Shown here in pieces: positions 32,840 through 34,956 of a stretch of DNA of 34,956 bases; within the stretch, counting starts at the first letter, position 1; each line of letters starts with the position of its first letter. The position numbers and the translations under genes are program-made. Source of the stretch: a cf. Phormidesmis sp. LEGE 11477 (lineage in GTDB: Bacteria; Cyanobacteriota; Cyanobacteriia; Phormidesmidales; Phormidesmidaceae); NCBI RefSeq assembly GCF_015207105.1, contig NZ_JADEXO010000063.1, positions 1 to 34,956 on the forward strand, read 5' to 3'. The notes beneath the pieces are model-generated. The model had not been told where the DNA came from. It did not search any database and was given only the letters and a program-made list of their open reading frames with translations.

Positions 32840-33988
32840 CTATCGTATAGCCTGTATCAGTGAAGACACTATACGATGACCTAGCTTAACAGGTACAGCA
32901 TTACCAATTTGTCTCATTGATTCTGTCCACGAACCAAATATTTTATAATCGTCTGGAAAAGTTTGAATCCGCTTGGCCTCGAAGGTTGTATAGTAGCGTA
33001 CGCGCCCATCTCGATATCGAATCATATTTTCGCCCCCTGGTACGCCGTGGTCTCCTGCCTTTAAAGTCTTTGAAGGAGAATCAACATAGCTACCAGTATG
33101 ACCAGGGTATGTTCTTGCGCCTTTTCTAAGGATATGCTCTTCATTGAAGCTACCTTTAGAATCTGGAAAAGGTAGTCTGCCAATCGTGTCTCTTACAGTT
33201 CTCCACGGTGACAGTGGTGGTGGAAACAGCGTAAGTTGCTTCTGCATTTGCAGGACTCGCTTCTGCACTCTTCTATCTAAGCTCTCAATCTTCGGGGGTT
33301 CAATATTGTGATGATCCCAGTAGTCTCCGCTCACGAACTGAGACCATAGAAGGGCTTCTAGAGAATGTGTCTTTTCGGGAAACACCCACTCTACGCCCAG
33401 GTCTTCTCTTACTCCAATGATAAATACTCGTTCACGACGTTGTGGAACACCATAATCCGCTGCGTCTACTAAACGAAAGACTACTTTATACTTGAGTCCG
33501 TTATATCTTTTCGATGTATGAATCTTTTCAAGTCTTCTAAGATGCTCGGTCCAATCCTCAGACTTGCGCGACTCAACGTTAGGATATGTCAGTCTTAGTA
33601 CGATGTACTCGAAGTAGGTGCTGAACGACTTACGTAATATGCCTTTGACGTTTTCGACTATAAACGTTTTGGGAGTACAAACACTAACCGCTTTACAGAC
33701 ATACGGAAACATATCTCTCTTATCGGTATTACCCTTATGCTTCCCCCCCAAGGAGAATGGTTGACAAGGGGGACCTCCAGAAACTATATCGACGGGACCA
33801 AATTGTTTGAAGTCTATAAGACGAACATCAGTGTTGTAAACAATTTGCTTCTTATAGTTATAAGATAACGTTTTACAAGCGTCCTTGTTCCATTCGACAA
33901 ATGCCTTGTGTCTGGTTCCAGATAGCTCTATCCCCTTAGCCAAACCGCCTGCGCCTGAAAATAATTCAACACAGGATATCTCAGACAT
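32840..33988 (-). CDS. DNA (cytosine-5) methyltransferase of an Eco29kI-like RM system
   Basis: 382 residues with the ordered m5C-methyltransferase motifs: ELFSGAGGLAKG (motif I, SAM binding), GGPPCQPFSL with catalytic Cys75 (motif IV), FIVENVKG (motif VI), QRRERVFIIG (motif VIII) and RQIGNAVPV near the end (motif X). The target-recognition region is about residues 200-320. It is the second gene of the operon; its start overlaps the endonuclease stop by eight bases. It protects the host's sites. By association with an Eco29kI-type nuclease the target would be CCGCGG, but this is inferred. Confidence 0.92.
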   Translation of the reverse strand: MSEISCVELFSGAGGLAKGIELSGTRHKAFVEWNKDACKTLSYNYKKQIVYNTDVRLIDFKQFGPVDIVSGGPPCQPFSLGGKHKGNTDKRDMFPYVCKAVSVCTPKTFIVENVKGILRKSFSTYFEYIVLRLTYPNVESRKSEDWTEHLRRLEKIHTSKRYNGLKYKVVFRLVDAADYGVPQRRERVFIIGVREDLGVEWVFPEKTHSLEALLWSQFVSGDYWDHHNIEPPKIESLDRRVQKRVLQMQKQLTLFPPPLSPWRTVRDTIGRLPFPDSKGSFNEEHILRKGARTYPGHTGSYVDSPSKTLKAGDHGVPGGENMIRYRDGRVRYYTTFEAKRIQTFPDDYKIFGSWTESMRQIGNAVPVKLGHRIVSSLIQAIR

Positions 33989-34622
33989 CTTCTTCTAATT
34001 CTCCCAGAAATTCTTCAATGCTTTCTAGAAGTTCTTCTCTACTTCTATGAACTCCTCTGCATTTGTTCGCCCAGGAACGGCCTGGATGACAGACATCCCA
34101 GTCTGACTTTGCTTGTTCATATCGACCCCTGCCAGGATCGTGGTTGCCAAAGCCATCTATTAAAGTGTTCCAGATTGGTTGATATTTTCTGATCAGTGCT
34201 GCTTCAACAGTTCCAATCAAATCGCTCTCTTTACCTTCGAGTATCATGAATCGGCATGAGAAGTCTGACAGCTCTATCCCTTCTCCAGCGTTGATGCTCC
34301 GACTATGCTCCCTTATTCGATTGCTAAGTTCGTAGCTCTCAATGTCTGGAGAGGAAGCCTGTCTAGCTTGTCTCCATCCTTTCGGAACAGCCTTTCCTAC
34401 ATATATAGGCATGTGAAATGCGGTTCTGTTGATCAGGTTGAATTTAGAATAGATACCTGACTTAGATGTGCAATACAGTGCATAGACGCCTGTACCGTGA
34501 AAGCGTTCTGAAATAGGAATTAGATGCACAGGCGTTCCATTGAAGAAGCGCAAAGTATCCTTTATAACTTCATCAAAATCATCGGAAGTATATACGTGCT
34601 CAGAGCGATCAAAGTTATTCAT
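33981..34622 (-). CDS. Eco29kI-like GIY-YIG restriction endonuclease
   Basis: 213 residues with a GIY-YIG core: TGVYALYCTS (Tyr47), PIYVGKAVPKGWRQAR (Tyr74), NRIREHSRSI (Arg102, His106), GTVEAALIRKYQPIWN (Glu140, Asn152), and the downstream FGNHDPGRGRYEQAKSDWDVCHPGR block typical of Eco29kI. These correspond, two less in number, to the Eco29kI active-site residues as I recall them. Nuclease-first order with an overlapping methylase matches the Eco29kI operon. Eco29kI cuts CCGCGG. The pair is more A+T-rich than neighbours, in line with horizontal arrival. Confidence 0.87.
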   Translation of the reverse strand: MNNFDRSEHVYTSDDFDEVIKDTLRFFNGTPVHLIPISERFHGTGVYALYCTSKSGIYSKFNLINRTAFHMPIYVGKAVPKGWRQARQASSPDIESYELSNRIREHSRSINAGEGIELSDFSCRFMILEGKESDLIGTVEAALIRKYQPIWNTLIDGFGNHDPGRGRYEQAKSDWDVCHPGRSWANKCRGVHRSREELLESIEEFLGELEEDV

Positions 34623-34884
34623 TCAGGTCAGAGTTTAGACCAGCGATTGAGACGCCAATTATAGTAGAGTACGGCTCCACACCTATGTATAGAATCTGAA
34701 AGTTTTGGTCAGCAAAACTACTATCGATGGCTATGCTAACGGTTCCTCGTGCGTTCTGGCACTGCCATATCTCAAACTTATCTGATGCTCAAACTTCCTC
34801 GACCTTGTATATTTCGTCTCATAACCCACCGGACACTGTTGGCGAACTCATGGGAAAGCCTCTAAATCCTATATAGATAGCGGG
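34623..34884. other. Upstream region of the RM operon
   Basis: 262 bp between the endonuclease start and a partial frame at the right edge. The RM promoter must lie here. No open frame, clear controller-protein box or strong hairpin was seen; a small inverted repeat near 34713-34727 (TTTTGGTCAGCAAAA, arms TTTTG/CAAAA) is the only notable structure. Confidence 0.4.
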
Positions 34885-34956
34885 TTATGCCGATTCCAAT
34901 GCTTTGAACCGGGAAGTCCGTGTCCTGGCTAGCGGCACATCGTTTATCCAGTTGAC
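34885..34956 (-). CDS. C-terminal end of an unknown protein at the right edge
   Basis: A frame enters from the right edge and ends at TAA (34885-34887). Its 23 residues contain VNWINDVPLARTRTS. The length is too short to name a family, and it may be chance. Confidence 0.3.
   Translation of the reverse strand, partial: VNWINDVPLARTRTSRFKALESA

Noticed and set aside
34680-34956. Possible insertion-sequence end at the right edge.
   Set aside because: No terminal inverted repeat, target duplication or transposase motif was recognised.

Overview
The window is chromosomal DNA from a cyanobacterium. The evidence is abundant GCGATCGC (HIP1) octamers, photosystem II and phycobilisome-core genes, a cyanobacterial-type Hfq, ComFB, an NblA-family protein and an ARC6-like IMS domain. 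The central block (about 11.57-25.36 kb) is the photosystem II and allophycocyanin half of a far-red light photoacclimation (FaRLiP) cluster. It encodes D1, CP47, CP43, D2 and PsbH paralogs, an ApcE2 core linker with no bilin-binding cysteine, an ApcB2-type beta subunit and three ApcD-type alpha subunits. The organism is therefore probably able to make chlorophyll f and grow in far-red light. The species cannot be named from this sequence.

Layout. 0-1.1 kb: a stability-gene graveyard with an MNT nucleotidyltransferase next to a truncated HEPN toxin remnant, then a DUF4258/YgiT toxin-antitoxin pair. 1.1-3.9 kb: an arsenate detoxification operon (arsR, glyceraldehyde-3-phosphate dehydrogenase, arsJ). 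4.2-11.3 kb: an A+T-richer membrane protein with an IMS domain, lipA, an L,D-transpeptidase, comFB, an M23 peptidase-like protein, a DUF421 protein and a TrkH/TrkA potassium uptake pair. 11.6-12.65 kb: far-red-type psbA with its own terminator. 12.8-13.6 kb: a DUF433/DUF5615 toxin-antitoxin cassette beside a repeat-rich spacer. 23.35 down to 14.05 kb (minus strand): one long operon, apcD-like, apcB2, apcD-like, apcE2, a 55-codon small ORF, a Cys-less apcD-like gene, psbD3, psbC2, psbB2, psbH2. 23.75-25.36 kb (plus strand): psbO, an NblA-family gene and psbV, closed by a strong hairpin. 25.4-32.6 kb: hfq, dapF, surE, a permease/TIGR03943 pair, a beta-propeller-like membrane protein and a Tat/lipobox solute-binding protein. 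32.8-34.6 kb: an Eco29kI-like type II restriction-modification operon.

How it fits together. The central genes would replace the visible-light PSII core and the allophycocyanin core with far-red versions. The plus-strand trio adds alternative lumenal subunits of the water-oxidising complex (PsbO, PsbV) and, unusually, a predicted phycobilisome-degradation adaptor (NblA). A 390-bp divergent control region with several nested and helically spaced repeats lies between the two far-red transcription units and is the obvious place for the far-red regulator to act. The regulators rfpABC, chlF and the PSI paralogs are not in this window, so the FaRLiP gene set is split or continues elsewhere.

The points most worth following up are the nblA-like gene inside the far-red block, the small ORF wedged between apcE2 and the Cys-less apcD paralog, the architecture of the divergent promoter, and the toxin-antitoxin and repeat insertion between psbA and psbH2. 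All readings come from inspecting the sequence and from family knowledge; no database search was run.
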